The notes beneath the pieces are model-generated. The model was not told the origin of the DNA, did no database searches, and saw only the letters and a list, made by a program, of their open reading frames with translations. Shown in pieces: positions 34,356-43,593 of a stretch of 64,000 nt of DNA; positions within the stretch are counted from its first letter, which is position 1; each line of letters starts with the position of its first letter. The position numbers and the translations under genes were made by a program. The stretch is taken from NCBI GenBank assembly GCA_965198715.1, contig CBDAPV010000001.1:1116001-1180000 (forward strand), given 5' to 3'. The stretch comes from RH-AL1 sp965198715. Lineage in GTDB: Bacteria; Pseudomonadota; Alphaproteobacteria; Rhizobiales; Beijerinckiaceae.

Positions 34356-37300
34356 ATGCCAAAGAAGCTGAGACAGTCGCTCGGCGACCGCGCCCGACGA
34401 TTCGTGGACGACTGGAGCCTGCCGCGACAGCTGGCCGGACAGAACGTCATGGCGGAGGCGGCCAAGAGCACGGTTTCGAAGACCCTGCGGCCACGCCTGG
34501 AGGAGGCCGACCGCGTCGGCACCAGCGTCTGCCCATACTGTGCGGTGGGCTGCGGTCAGCTGATCTACTCGAAAAACGGCAAGCCGATCCACATCGAGGG
34601 GGACCCACGCTCGCCCATCAACCAAGGGACGCTCTGCCCCAAGGGGTCGGGCACGCTCGGCATGCTGCTCTCCCCCAAGCGCATCAGCTCGGTGCTCTAC
34701 AGGGCTCCCCATGCCAAGGAGTGGGAGGTCAAGCCCCTGGATTGGGCGGTGGAGCGCATCGCCCAACTCACCAAGAAGACCCGCGACGACACCTTCGCCG
34801 AGGCGCTGCCGGACGGTCGCGTGATCAACCAGACCATCGGTCTGGGCTCGCTCGGCGGCGCCACCATGGACAACGAGGAAAACTACCTCATCAAGAAGCT
34901 GTTCGGTGGCGGCTTGGGGATGGTCAACATCGAGAACCAGGCCCGCATCTGACACTCGTCGTCCGTCCCAAGTTTGGGCACGTCGTTTGGCAGAGGCGCC
35001 GCCACCATGGCTCTCTGGGACCTCGCGAACAGCGATGTCTGCGTGATCATGGGCTCCAATATGGCGGAGAACCACCCCATCGCGTTCCGCTTCGTCGTCG
35101 AGGCGCAGCGTCGCGGCGCCAAGGTGATCCATGTCGATCCGCGCTTCACGCGGACGTCGGCGCTGGCCGACCTCTACGCGCCGATCCGCTCGGGCTCGGA
35201 CATTGCCTTCCTCGGCGGCATCATCCGCCACCTCATCGAGGGTGATCTCTGGTTCCGGGAGTTCGCGCTCGCCTACACCAACATCGCCCACATCATCGAC
35301 GAGGGCTACGTCGATTCCGAGGACGGCGACGGCGTGTTCTCGGGGTTCGACCCGACGACGGGATCCTATTCGGAGGAGAGCTGGCAGTACGAGGGCAAGA
35401 TCGTGCCCCCTTCCACCGCCGAGCACAACGTGCAGGGCCACGAGCCGCACGGCGATGCACCCTCCGGCATGGCCAAGAGCCCGCCGACCCAGGACAAGAC
35501 TCTGCAGCACCCGCGCTGCGTCTACCAGATCCTGAAACGGCACTATGCCCGCTACACGCCGGAGTTCGTGGAGGAGGTGACGGGCTGCCCGCGCGACACC
35601 TTCCTGCGCGTCGCCGACCTGCTGGCGACGAACTCGGGGCGGGAGAAGACGGGCTCGTTCTGCTACGCCGTGGGCTGGACGCACCATTCGGTCGGCGTGC
35701 AGATCATCCGCGCCTGCTCGATCATCCAAGGCATGCTCGGCAACATCGGCAGGCCGGGCGGCGGCATCATGGCCTTGCGCGGCCACGTGTCGATCCAGGG
35801 CTCGACCGACATCCCGACGCTCTACAACATGCTGCCGACCTACCTGCCGCAGCCCAACGTGTTCCACAAGCACGCGACGCTGGCCGACTATCTCAAGACG
35901 GAAACGCCGGACACGGGTTGGTGGCACAACTTCCCGAAGTACATGGTAAGCCTGCTCAAGGCCTGGTACGGCGATGCCGCCACCAAGGACAACGAGTTCG
36001 GCTACCAGTTCCTGCCCAAGCTCGTCGGTGACTCCTCGCAGGAGCCGATGACGATGGCGATGGCCGACGGCATCGTGAAGGGGCAGTTCATCTTCGGGCA
36101 GAACCCGGTGGTCGGGGCGGTCAACTCGGACATGGTCGCGCGCGGCTTCTGCAAACTCGAGTGGATGGTGGTGCGCGACTTCGCGCTGACCGAAACCGCC
36201 AACTTCTGGAAGGACAGCCGGCTCCACGAGAAAGGCGAGCTCGCCGTCGAGGACATTGCCACAGAGGTCTTCTTCCTGCCGGTCGCGCTGCCCGGCGAGA
36301 AGGACGGCACGGTGACCAACACCAGCCGCATGGTGCAATGGCACGACAAGGTGTGCGAGGCGCCGGGCGACAGCCGCTCGGATCTCTCCTTCGTCTTCCA
36401 CCTGGGACGGCGCCTGAAGCAGCTCTATGCCGACAGCATGGAGCCGCGCGACGAGGCCATACGCGCACTGACCTGGGATTATCCCACCTCCGGCCCAAAG
36501 GAGGAGCCCGAGGCCGAAGCCGTGCTGATGGAGATCAACGGCTACGAGGTCGCCACCGGCAAGCAGGTCGAGACCTACAAGAACCTGAAGGACGACGGCT
36601 CCACCGCCTGCGGCGGCTGGATGTATTGCGGCATCTATCCGCGCGAGGGCGAGAACAAGGCCCGCTCGCGCCGGCCCGACACGGCGGAGACCGAGACCAA
36701 CCACCAGGATTGGGCCTTCGCCTGGCCCTCCAACCGGCGCACGCTCTACAATCGCGCCTCCGCCGATCCCGCAGGCAAGCCGTGGTCGGAAAAGAAGAAG
36801 CTGGTGTGGTGGGATGAGGCCGGGGCCAAGTGGACCGGCACCGACGTGCCCGACTTCGAGCCGACCAAGCGGCCCGACTACCGGCCGGACTTCTCCAAGC
36901 CACAATACGGCATGGACGCGCTCTGCGGCGACGCGCCCTTCATCATGGAGGCCGATGGCCAATGCATGCTGTTCGTGCCTTCGGGCTTGAAGGACGGTCC
37001 GCTGCCGACGCACTACGAGCCCATCGAGAGCCCGGTCGTCAACGCGCTGCATCCCAACCGGCAGAGCAATCCCGCCGCCAAGACTTGGCAGCGGGCGGGC
37101 AACGAGCTGCACGACATGGGCGACCCGCGTTTCCCTTACGTCTTCTCGACCTATCGGCTGACCGAGCTGCACTGCGGCGGCATCCCGACCCGGATCATGC
37201 CCCACACGGCCGAACTGCAGCCCGAAGCCTTCGTCGAGGTCTCGCCCGAGCTGGCCAAGCAGCTCGGCATCGCGCACCTGGGCTGGACCACGCTGACGAC

Positions 37301-37559
37301 GCTGCGCGGCGAGATCGAGGTCAAGGCCATGGTGACCGAGCGAACGCGGCCGTTCACCATCGGCGGCAAGACGGTGCACCAGATCGGCATGCCCTACGTG
37401 TTCGGCTGGGAGGGCTACGCCAAGGGCGACATTGCCAACGTGCTGCTCGCCATCACGGGCGACCCCAACGTCTCGATCCACACGACCAAGGCGATCACCT
37501 GCAACATCAGGCCAGGCCGGCGAGTGATCGCGAACCGCAGGGAGCAGGTGCATGCCTGA
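34356..37559 (+). CDS. fdnG: Formate dehydrogenase catalytic subunit, selenocysteine-containing (FdnG-like)
   Basis: This molybdenum or tungsten bis-MGD enzyme oxidises formate to CO2. The frame is open to 37559 except for UGA at 34950-34952. Sequence before it (NQARI) and after it (HSSSVPSLGTSFGRGAA) matches E. coli FdnG around its Sec196, so I read the UGA as selenocysteine (residue 199 of 1067). An N-terminal [4Fe-4S] motif CPYCAVGCG and LCPKG are present, and similarity runs to the end. I chose ATG 34356 because GGAG lies seven bases upstream; ATG 34332 is possible. No clear twin-arginine signal peptide is seen, unlike E. coli FdnG. The next small gene overlaps its stop. Confidence 0.93.
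34950..34982 (+). promoter_or_regulatory. Selenocysteine UGA codon with SECIS-like hairpin
   Basis: The UGA (34950-34952) is followed by a hairpin: CCCA (34967-34970) pairs with TGGG (34975-34978) around an AGTT loop, and CGT (34964-34966) pairs with ACG (34980-34982) across one bulged C. The loop begins 18 bases after the UGA, the same spacing as in E. coli fdhF, and has G and U in the loop as SelB needs. Confidence 0.75.
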
Positions 37560-37869
37560 GCCGCATCCCGGCCGTAAATCGCTCCGGCACCTGGCGCGCG
37601 TGCTGGAGCAGAAGCCTAGCAAGGACGATCACGAACTGTCCTCGCTCACACAGTGCCTCGCCGAATTCCGCGAGGATCTGATCCGGCGGAACATGGTCGA
37701 GGCGCCCTCGCACGGGAAGCGCGAGTGCCTCATGCACCTTAACGCGATCGTCAGCGTCGTCATGGGAATGCACTTCCCCATCGGCAATCCGCCTTGGGAG
37801 GAGTTTGAGAAGACGCAGGACTGGCTGAAGGACCTCGTCGCAAGCGTTGAGGGGTTGGCGACCGTCTGA
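37552..37869 (+). CDS. Small soluble protein coupled to fdnG, unknown
   Basis: The 105-residue protein starts at ATG 37552, overlapping the fdnG stop by eight bases, which implies translational coupling. It is soluble and helical, with KRECLMHLNAIVSVVMGMHFPIGNPPWEEF in its middle. It does not look like FdsD, FdhD or FdhE. Its place suggests a role as subunit, chaperone or assembly factor of the formate dehydrogenase; that is inference. Confidence 0.6.
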   Translation: MPEPHPGRKSLRHLARVLEQKPSKDDHELSSLTQCLAEFREDLIRRNMVEAPSHGKRECLMHLNAIVSVVMGMHFPIGNPPWEEFEKTQDWLKDLVASVEGLATV

Positions 37870-37979
37870 ACGATCGCCCGCAAGCGGCGTTTTGGTCGCG
37901 CTATTGGCCGCCAGGCTGCTGCGTCAGCAATTCGCTGCACCAGGGCGATTACAGTGCGCATCGCGGGGAGACGCTGAAC

Positions 37980-38714
37980 ATGGCCAAACATATCTGGCAC
38001 GGGGTTGGGATGATCTCGAGCGGCGGGGTTCACGTCTACATGCTCGACGGCGGTGCCGACGGGCTGGTGCTGATCGACACCGGCTACGCCGACAAGCAGA
38101 ACGCGATCTACGACGGCATCAGAAACCTTGGTCGGCAGGTCGACGAGGTGAAGCACATCGTGCTGACCCACGCCCATCCCGACCATATCGGCGGCCTCGC
38201 CGCACTGGTGAAGGCCACTGGCGCGCAAACCTGGATGCACGAGATCGACGCCCCCATCGCCGAGAAAGGCAGCGGCTTCCGCTACCTGAAGCGCGCGCCG
38301 GAGCTGCTGCCGAGCCTGCTCTACCGCGCCGTCTACAAGCCCGGCGGCAACGTGCCGCCGGCGAAGATCGACCACAGGGTCAAGGGCGGCGACGTGCTGC
38401 CGATCGCCGGCGGTCTGCGCGCGATCCACCTGCCCGGGCATTGCGCCGGCCAGATCGGGCTCTTGTGGGAGCCGCGCCGCGCGCTCTTCGCTGGCGACGT
38501 CTGCATCAACATCCTCGGCTTGAACTCGCCGGTCGGCTACGAAGACGAGGCGGAAGGCCGCCGCAGCCAGAAGACGATCAGCGGCTATGACTACGACCTC
38601 GCCTGCTTCGGTCACGGCAGCCCGTTGATCGGCGATGCCGCCAACAAGATGAAGCGGCACTGGCTCAAGGAAATGCCGACCGAGGACAGCGCCGTCCACG
38701 GCGCCGCTCATTAG
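37980..38714 (+). CDS. Metallo-beta-lactamase-fold hydrolase
   Basis: The 244-residue protein has the zinc motif LTHAHPDHIGG (HxHxDH, near residue 59), the later His in LPGHCAGQIGL and the Asp in FAGDVCI, then CFGHGSP near the end. This is the glyoxalase-II-like MBL fold. Substrate unknown. GGGGAG precedes the ATG. It follows the formate dehydrogenase genes by 110 bases but I see no functional link. Confidence 0.8.
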   Translation: MAKHIWHGVGMISSGGVHVYMLDGGADGLVLIDTGYADKQNAIYDGIRNLGRQVDEVKHIVLTHAHPDHIGGLAALVKATGAQTWMHEIDAPIAEKGSGFRYLKRAPELLPSLLYRAVYKPGGNVPPAKIDHRVKGGDVLPIAGGLRAIHLPGHCAGQIGLLWEPRRALFAGDVCINILGLNSPVGYEDEAEGRRSQKTISGYDYDLACFGHGSPLIGDAANKMKRHWLKEMPTEDSAVHGAAH

Positions 38715-38882
38715 TCCAGCGCTGTGGCGATCTTGGCCCAGCCTCTCGTGACAGCGCGCGGGACATCAACGACAGCTCCGCGCGATTCGGCGATTGAATA
38801 GGCCGCGAACGGCATCAGTCTATCGCGTGAGCGGTGCGCGTCGGATCGCCCCTCACTTAATATCGTTCCTGTTCCATTCTCA

Positions 38883-38898
38883 CGTTCCACGTGAAACA
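38883..38898. promoter_or_regulatory. parS-like ParB-binding site
   Basis: CGTTCCACGTGAAACA matches the bacterial parS consensus TGTTNCACGTGAAACA at all defined positions but the first. It lies in an intergenic region, between the MBL-fold gene and the tautomerase gene. Chromosomal parS sites cluster near the replication origin, so this segment may be near oriC, though parA and parB are not in the window. Confidence 0.6.
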
Positions 38899-38960
38899 GG
38901 TTGGTGAGCATAGGGCTCATGTCGGCGCTGATCAGACCTGCAACTTGGAAGGAAGTCTCA

Positions 38961-39350
38961 ATGCCGCTTCTTCGCTTCGACCTTGTCGAAGGCCGAACCG
39001 ACGCCGAACTCCAGACCCTGCTCGATGCCGCACACGAGGCAATGCTGGAGTCGTTGAAGGTCCCTGCTCGCGATCGCTACCAGATCGTCCACGAGCACAA
39101 GGCCTCGCGCATGATCATCCAGGACACCGGGCTCAACATCCCGCGTACCGATAAGATCGTCATGTTGCAGGTGACCAGCCGTCCGCGCAGTGAAGAAATG
39201 AAGACGACCTTCTATCGCCTGCTTTGCGAGAAGCTGGAAACCCGTTCCGGGATTAAGGCCACCGACGTCATGGTCAATTTCGTGATCAATAGCGATGCCG
39301 ATTGGTCGTTCGGGCTTGGGCGCGCACAGTTCTTGGTGGGCGACCTATAG
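38961..39350 (+). CDS. Tautomerase-superfamily protein
   Basis: The 129-residue protein begins MPLLRFDLVEGRTDAELQTL. Pro2 becomes the N-terminal catalytic proline after Met removal, the hallmark of the 4-oxalocrotonate tautomerase/MIF superfamily, and length and the region DVMVNFVINSDADWSFGLGRAQF fit the Tautomerase_2 group. The ATG at 38961 is chosen because GGAAGGAAG precedes it and because it places Pro at position 2; an upstream ATG at 38901 would bury the proline. Substrate unknown. Confidence 0.82.
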   Translation: MPLLRFDLVEGRTDAELQTLLDAAHEAMLESLKVPARDRYQIVHEHKASRMIIQDTGLNIPRTDKIVMLQVTSRPRSEEMKTTFYRLLCEKLETRSGIKATDVMVNFVINSDADWSFGLGRAQFLVGDL

Positions 39351-39557
39351 GCTTGATCCCGGCAGAGTGGAGCCGTTGGCGTGACGTCGTCTTTTCGGGG
39401 CGAGTGACGCAAGAGCCTGAGACACGACGCGCTTGCTCGATCGACCGGCATCGATCCGCCCCTTCTCAAGCGCGTTGGAATAGGTTCTGGGCTCGCCTTT
39501 GGCGCCCCGGAAAGACGGATGCGGCGTAGGCCGTGATGCTTCTTGCCAGGAAGCGCT

Positions 39558-40898
39558 CTAAGCCGCCGCCCCCAAGGCTGCGCAGACGTCGTCGACGACG
39601 CTCTCGACGAGATCGGCATCGTCGCCCTCGCCCATCACACGCACCACCGGCTCGGTGCCTGAGGGGCGAATGACCAGCCGTCCGCCGGCGCCGAGACGCG
39701 CCTTGCCGGCAGCCACCGCGGCGGCGACCTTGTCCTCCGGCATCTTGCGGCCGGGCTCGAAGCGCACGTTCTTCAGTACCTGCGGCACCGGCTCGAAGCG
39801 GCGGCAAACCTCCGAGACCGGGCGCCCACGGCGCTTGACCAGCGCCATCACCTGAAGCGCCGCGACGAGGCCGTCACCGGTGGTCACGTAGTCGGAGAGG
39901 ATGATGTGGCCGGACTGCTCGCCGCCCAAGTTGTAGCCGTGCTGCCGCATGTGCTCGAGCACGTAGCGGTCGCCGACCGCGGTGCGAGCGAGGCTGAGGC
40001 CGATCGAGGCGAGGTAGCGTTCCAGCCCCAAGTTCGACATCAGCGTCGCCACGATTCCCGGTTGCGAAAGCTTGCCCTCTTCCTTCCAATATTCCGCGAC
40101 CGCTGCCATCAGCTGATCGCCATCGACCACGCGGCCAGTCTCGTCGACGATCAGCACGCGGTCGGCATCGCCGTCGAGCGCGATACCGATGTCGGCGCGC
40201 ATCTCGCGGACCTTCTTCACCAGCGCGTCCGGCGCGGTGGAGCCGACGCGGCGGTTGATGTTGAAGCCGTCCGGCTCGACGCCGATCGAGAAGACTTCGG
40301 CGCCAAGCTCCCAAAGGGCTTCGGGCGCGACCTTGTAGGCAGCGCCATTGGCGCAATCGATCACGACCCTCATACCGTCCAGGCTGAGGTGGCGCGGCAG
40401 CGTCATCTTGGCGAACTCGATGTAGCGCGAGATTGCGTCGTCGACACGCTTGGCGCGCCCGAGCATGTGCGACTTCGAAAGCTTGATCGGCAACTCGCCG
40501 TCCATGAGCTTCTCGATCTTGGTCTCGATCTCGTCGGACAGCTTGTAGCCATCCGGCCCGAATAGCTTGATGCCGTTGTCCTCATAGGCATTGTGCGAGG
40601 CCGAGATCATGATGCCGATGTCGGCGCGCATCGAGCGGGTCAGCATGGCGACAGCGGGCGTCGGCATCGGGCCGAGCAACAGAACATCCATGCCGACCGA
40701 CGTGAAGCCGGCCACCATCGCGTACTCGATCATGTAACCGGAGAGCCGCGTGTCTTTTCCGATTACCGCGCGGTGGCGATGGTCGCCGCGCTGGAACAGG
40801 ATGCCGGTCGCCTGCGCCGCCTTCATCGCCAGGTCTGGCGTGATGGTGCCGTTGGCTTTGCCGCGGATGCCGTCGGTGCCGAAATGCTTGCGTGTCAT
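39558..40898 (-). CDS. glmM: Phosphoglucosamine mutase GlmM
   Basis: GlmM converts glucosamine-6-phosphate to glucosamine-1-phosphate on the way to UDP-GlcNAc. The 446-residue protein starts MTRKHFGTDGIRGKAN, has the phosphoserine loop ISASHNAYEDNGIK with active Ser in SASHN (near residue 100), the metal loop ALDGDADRVLIVD, and the sugar loop GGEQSGHIIL. Full length. In many rhizobia glmM follows folP and ftsH; here it stands alone. Confidence 0.95.
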   Translation of the reverse strand: MTRKHFGTDGIRGKANGTITPDLAMKAAQATGILFQRGDHRHRAVIGKDTRLSGYMIEYAMVAGFTSVGMDVLLLGPMPTPAVAMLTRSMRADIGIMISASHNAYEDNGIKLFGPDGYKLSDEIETKIEKLMDGELPIKLSKSHMLGRAKRVDDAISRYIEFAKMTLPRHLSLDGMRVVIDCANGAAYKVAPEALWELGAEVFSIGVEPDGFNINRRVGSTAPDALVKKVREMRADIGIALDGDADRVLIVDETGRVVDGDQLMAAVAEYWKEEGKLSQPGIVATLMSNLGLERYLASIGLSLARTAVGDRYVLEHMRQHGYNLGGEQSGHIILSDYVTTGDGLVAALQVMALVKRRGRPVSEVCRRFEPVPQVLKNVRFEPGRKMPEDKVAAAVAAGKARLGAGGRLVIRPSGTEPVVRVMGEGDDADLVESVVDDVCAALGAAA

Positions 40899-40943
40899 GG
40901 CAGGTCTATACCGGGAAAGCGCGAGCGTGACACCGGGTCGATC

Positions 40944-41231
40944 TCACGCCGGATCATCTCGCGACCTACTCGCTACGGCCCGCAACCGCAGCATCATCGC
41001 GAACGCCGCCGCCGCGAGACCGAAGAATACAAGCCCGGCGGCGGCAAGCAAGGCGCCTGCCCTGCTCGGTGCTAGCACGACGAGTGCCGCACACCCGGTC
41101 GTCGCGGCGAGGTTGAAGGCCAGTGCTAAGCGGGGCAGCCGGGACCGGCGCCGACGGGGCTGGCAGACGACGGAGCAAGGTTCAGACCTGAGGCGAGATA
41201 TCACCAGCCTTTTTGGCAGCGTGCGAGCCAA
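40944..41231 (-). CDS. Hypothetical small membrane protein
   Basis: The 95-residue frame (TTG start at 41231) encodes a basic N-terminus and two adjacent hydrophobic helices (near residues 36-56 and 60-82). The codon composition is reasonable but there is no homology I recognise, and the ribosome-binding site is weak. It lies between glmM and a divergent exported protein. Treat as tentative. Confidence 0.35.
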   Translation of the reverse strand: MARTLPKRLVISRLRSEPCSVVCQPRRRRSRLPRLALAFNLAATTGCAALVVLAPSRAGALLAAAGLVFFGLAAAAFAMMLRLRAVASRSRDDPA

Positions 41232-41301
41232 GCTAATTCATCCTCCAAAACAGGATCGACCCGCCCGCTCGTGTGTTGCCGCAATGCAATTGAGGAGCGT
41301 G

Positions 41302-41748
41302 ATGATGGGCAGATTGGGGCAGATTGGACTGTTGGCTCTTGCGCTGGCAGCGAGTGGTTCTTTGACCGCAAGCAACGCCTATGCGGCGATGGGGTCGGAT
41401 GCGATGATGGATCGACTGCACCCCAAGAACAAGGGCAAGCTGACCTTGGACGAGGTTCGCAATTCGGCCGCGCATAATTACGACGTGATCGCGAAAGCCA
41501 ATGGCGGCAAGGTCACCTTGCTGCAGCTCGGCGGCCGGATCACCGCTGCCGACCTCAAGGCGGCACGGCTTGGTGACGGCGAAGCCGACGAAGCGATCAG
41601 CAAGGCCGATTATCTGGCGATCGCCTCACGCTTCTTCGCCGAAGCGAACGTCTCCCGTAAGCAGGACGTCTCGCCCGCCGATGGCACGTTGAGCACCGGT
41701 GAACTGAGCACTCCCGCTGGCGAGAAGCTCATCCGACTGCTCGAATAG
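41302..41748 (+). CDS. Exported EF-hand-like protein
   Basis: The 148-residue protein has a signal peptide (MMGRLGQIGLLALALAASGS, cleavage near Ala-Tyr-Ala-Ala) and then repeats that resemble degenerate EF-hands: HPKNKGKLTLDEV near residue 41, and DGTLSTGELSTPAGEKLIRLL at the end, the usual ending of rhizobial EF-hand proteins. Most calcium-ligand positions are lost in the first repeats, so calcium binding is doubtful. The ATG has GGAG upstream. Confidence 0.65.
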   Translation: MMGRLGQIGLLALALAASGSLTASNAYAAMGSDAMMDRLHPKNKGKLTLDEVRNSAAHNYDVIAKANGGKVTLLQLGGRITAADLKAARLGDGEADEAISKADYLAIASRFFAEANVSRKQDVSPADGTLSTGELSTPAGEKLIRLLE

Positions 41749-41761
41749 AGACTGTCTTGCT

Positions 41762-43468
41762 TCAGTCGGCTTGAGCCAGTGCAGGCTTGTGTACCAGAGC
41801 CTGGGCGAGCTGGTCGAAGGTGACCGGCTTGGCGACGAAAGCGTCAAGACCGGCCTGTTGCGCCGATCGCTTCTCGGCGTCGAAGAGATCGGCCGAAAGC
41901 GCGATAAGCCGGGCAGGCGGCATGTTGCGGGCGAGCTCAATAAGGCGGACCCGACGCGCGACCTCAAGCCCGTCGAGGCCAGGCATGCGAATGTCGAGCA
42001 CCATGACGTCGAAGGGCTGGCCCATGTCGAGGGCCGCCTCGGCCAGCGCCAAAGCCGCGATGCCGTCCGGTGCATGCGTGACGGTGGCGCCGAGCTTCTG
42101 CAGATGCCGCGTCGCCAGCAGCGCGTTAATGGCGTTGTCCTCTGCCAGCAGCACGTTCATCGCTTTGCCCGGCGGCGGCGCTAGGGCGACCGGCGCAGGG
42201 TCGCGCGCGCGGCGTCGCTCGGCAAGCGCGGCGAACAGCGAGCCGTGACGAACGGGTTTGACCAGCCAGCCATCGAAGTCCTGGGTTGTGGTCTGCCCGA
42301 AGGCCCGACGCTCATAAGGCGAGAACAGCACCAGCGTTCGGCCGACGCCAGCCGCTCGGGCAGCGGCGCCAAGGATTCTGGTTGCTGTCTCGCCCAGCGC
42401 GCAATCGACCATCACGAGATCCAGAGCCGGGCCGTGAGCCAGCCTGGCGCGAGCAGCATCCGCATCGGCGAGGCAGGTGACCTCGACGCCGGCCTCGATC
42501 AATCGGGCGGCGAGAAATGGCGCCTCAAACGGAGAGTCGGCGACGAGAAGGGCGGTCGCGATCGGCGCTTGTCGGGGTGGGGCCTCGGCAGGCGCGGCCG
42601 CCCGTAACGGCAGCAGCATCGTAAAGCGCGCGCCGCGCCCGTTCTCGCCCTCGGCGAAGGATAACGAGCCGCCCATGCGCTCGGTAAGGCGCTTGGAGAT
42701 GGCAAGGCCTAGTCCGGTGCCTTCGTGACGGCGCGTCGTGGAGCCGTCGGCCTGCTCGAAATCCTCGAAGATCGCGACGCGCCTGTCGTGCGGCACGCCC
42801 GGTCCGGTATCGATCACATCGAAACGCAGCTGCCGATCCGCGCAGACCGCAACTGCGATGCCGAGACCGCCAGCGTCGGTGAACTTGACCGCGTTGCCAG
42901 CGAGGTTGAGCAGGATCTGCCTCAGCCGGACAGCATCTCCTATGACGCGGCAGGGCACGTTCGCGGCGAAGGTGGCTGCGATCTCGAGTCCCTTGCCTTG
43001 TGCCCGCGGCGCCAGCAGTTCCGCGACGCCTTCGACAAGGTGGATAAGGTCGAATTCGTCGGCGGCGATCTCGAGCTTGCCGGCTTCGATCTTGGAGAAA
43101 TCGAGGATCTCGTCGACGAGGCTCGCGAGAGCGCCCCCGGATGAGCGAATGGCGGCGACGTAGGTCTCCTGCTCGGCGTCGAGCGGCGTGCCGGCGAGCA
43201 GCTCGGCCATGCCGAGGATGCCGTTCAGCGGTGTGCGCACCTCGTGGCTGACGTTGGCGAGGAACCGCGACTTGGCCTCATTGGCTGCCTCGGCCCGCTC
43301 GCGTGCCGCCGAGGCCTCGCGCAGTTCCCATATTTCGTCGCGAAGGTCGTCGACCTCGGTCTGGAAACGCTGCGCGCGGCGGCTCCCGGCGACGACGAAC
43401 AGCATCAGCGCGACGAGCGCGCAAGCGGCGCCTGCGGCGTCGAGCAGGAGGGCGAGAGGATCGGCCAT
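41762..43468 (-). CDS. Hybrid sensor histidine kinase/response regulator
   Basis: The 568-residue protein has one N-terminal membrane helix (residues 8-26), a coiled coil, and a HisKA domain with phospho-acceptor His in FLANVSHEVRTPLNG (near 75). The HATPase domain has NLAGNAVKFT, DTGPGVP and GTGLGLAISKRL boxes. Two receiver domains follow: an atypical one (near 303-400, Asp in LVMVDCALG) and a canonical one (near 440-560, Asp in VMVLDIRMPG, Lys in FVAKPVT). No phosphotransfer domain is present, so an external HPt is needed. The signal is unknown. Convergent with the EF-hand-like gene. Confidence 0.9.
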   Translation of the reverse strand: MADPLALLLDAAGAACALVALMLFVVAGSRRAQRFQTEVDDLRDEIWELREASAARERAEAANEAKSRFLANVSHEVRTPLNGILGMAELLAGTPLDAEQETYVAAIRSSGGALASLVDEILDFSKIEAGKLEIAADEFDLIHLVEGVAELLAPRAQGKGLEIAATFAANVPCRVIGDAVRLRQILLNLAGNAVKFTDAGGLGIAVAVCADRQLRFDVIDTGPGVPHDRRVAIFEDFEQADGSTTRRHEGTGLGLAISKRLTERMGGSLSFAEGENGRGARFTMLLPLRAAAPAEAPPRQAPIATALLVADSPFEAPFLAARLIEAGVEVTCLADADAARARLAHGPALDLVMVDCALGETATRILGAAARAAGVGRTLVLFSPYERRAFGQTTTQDFDGWLVKPVRHGSLFAALAERRRARDPAPVALAPPPGKAMNVLLAEDNAINALLATRHLQKLGATVTHAPDGIAALALAEAALDMGQPFDVMVLDIRMPGLDGLEVARRVRLIELARNMPPARLIALSADLFDAEKRSAQQAGLDAFVAKPVTFDQLAQALVHKPALAQAD

Positions 43469-43593
43469 GGAGCAAATGCTAGCGCCGGCGCGCTGCCAGA
43501 GCGTTCCAGCTTTGCGGCGATCCGCAGAGATCGCGGCAAGCTTTCGTTAAAGTTCCGCCGACGGAAGAACGTTTGAGCCTCGGCCAAGGCCGT

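Noticed and set aside
34332..37559. Two separate genes or a nonsense-mutated pseudogene for the formate dehydrogenase catalytic subunit
   Set aside because: The frame continues on both sides of one UGA, the flanking residues match the E. coli FdnG selenocysteine site, and a SECIS-like hairpin follows at the right distance.
34275..37622. Very long minus-strand open frame antisense to fdnG
   Set aside because: It is a high-GC shadow frame: its translation is rich in Arg, His, Ala and Gly and shows no domain, while the plus strand encodes a clear formate dehydrogenase.
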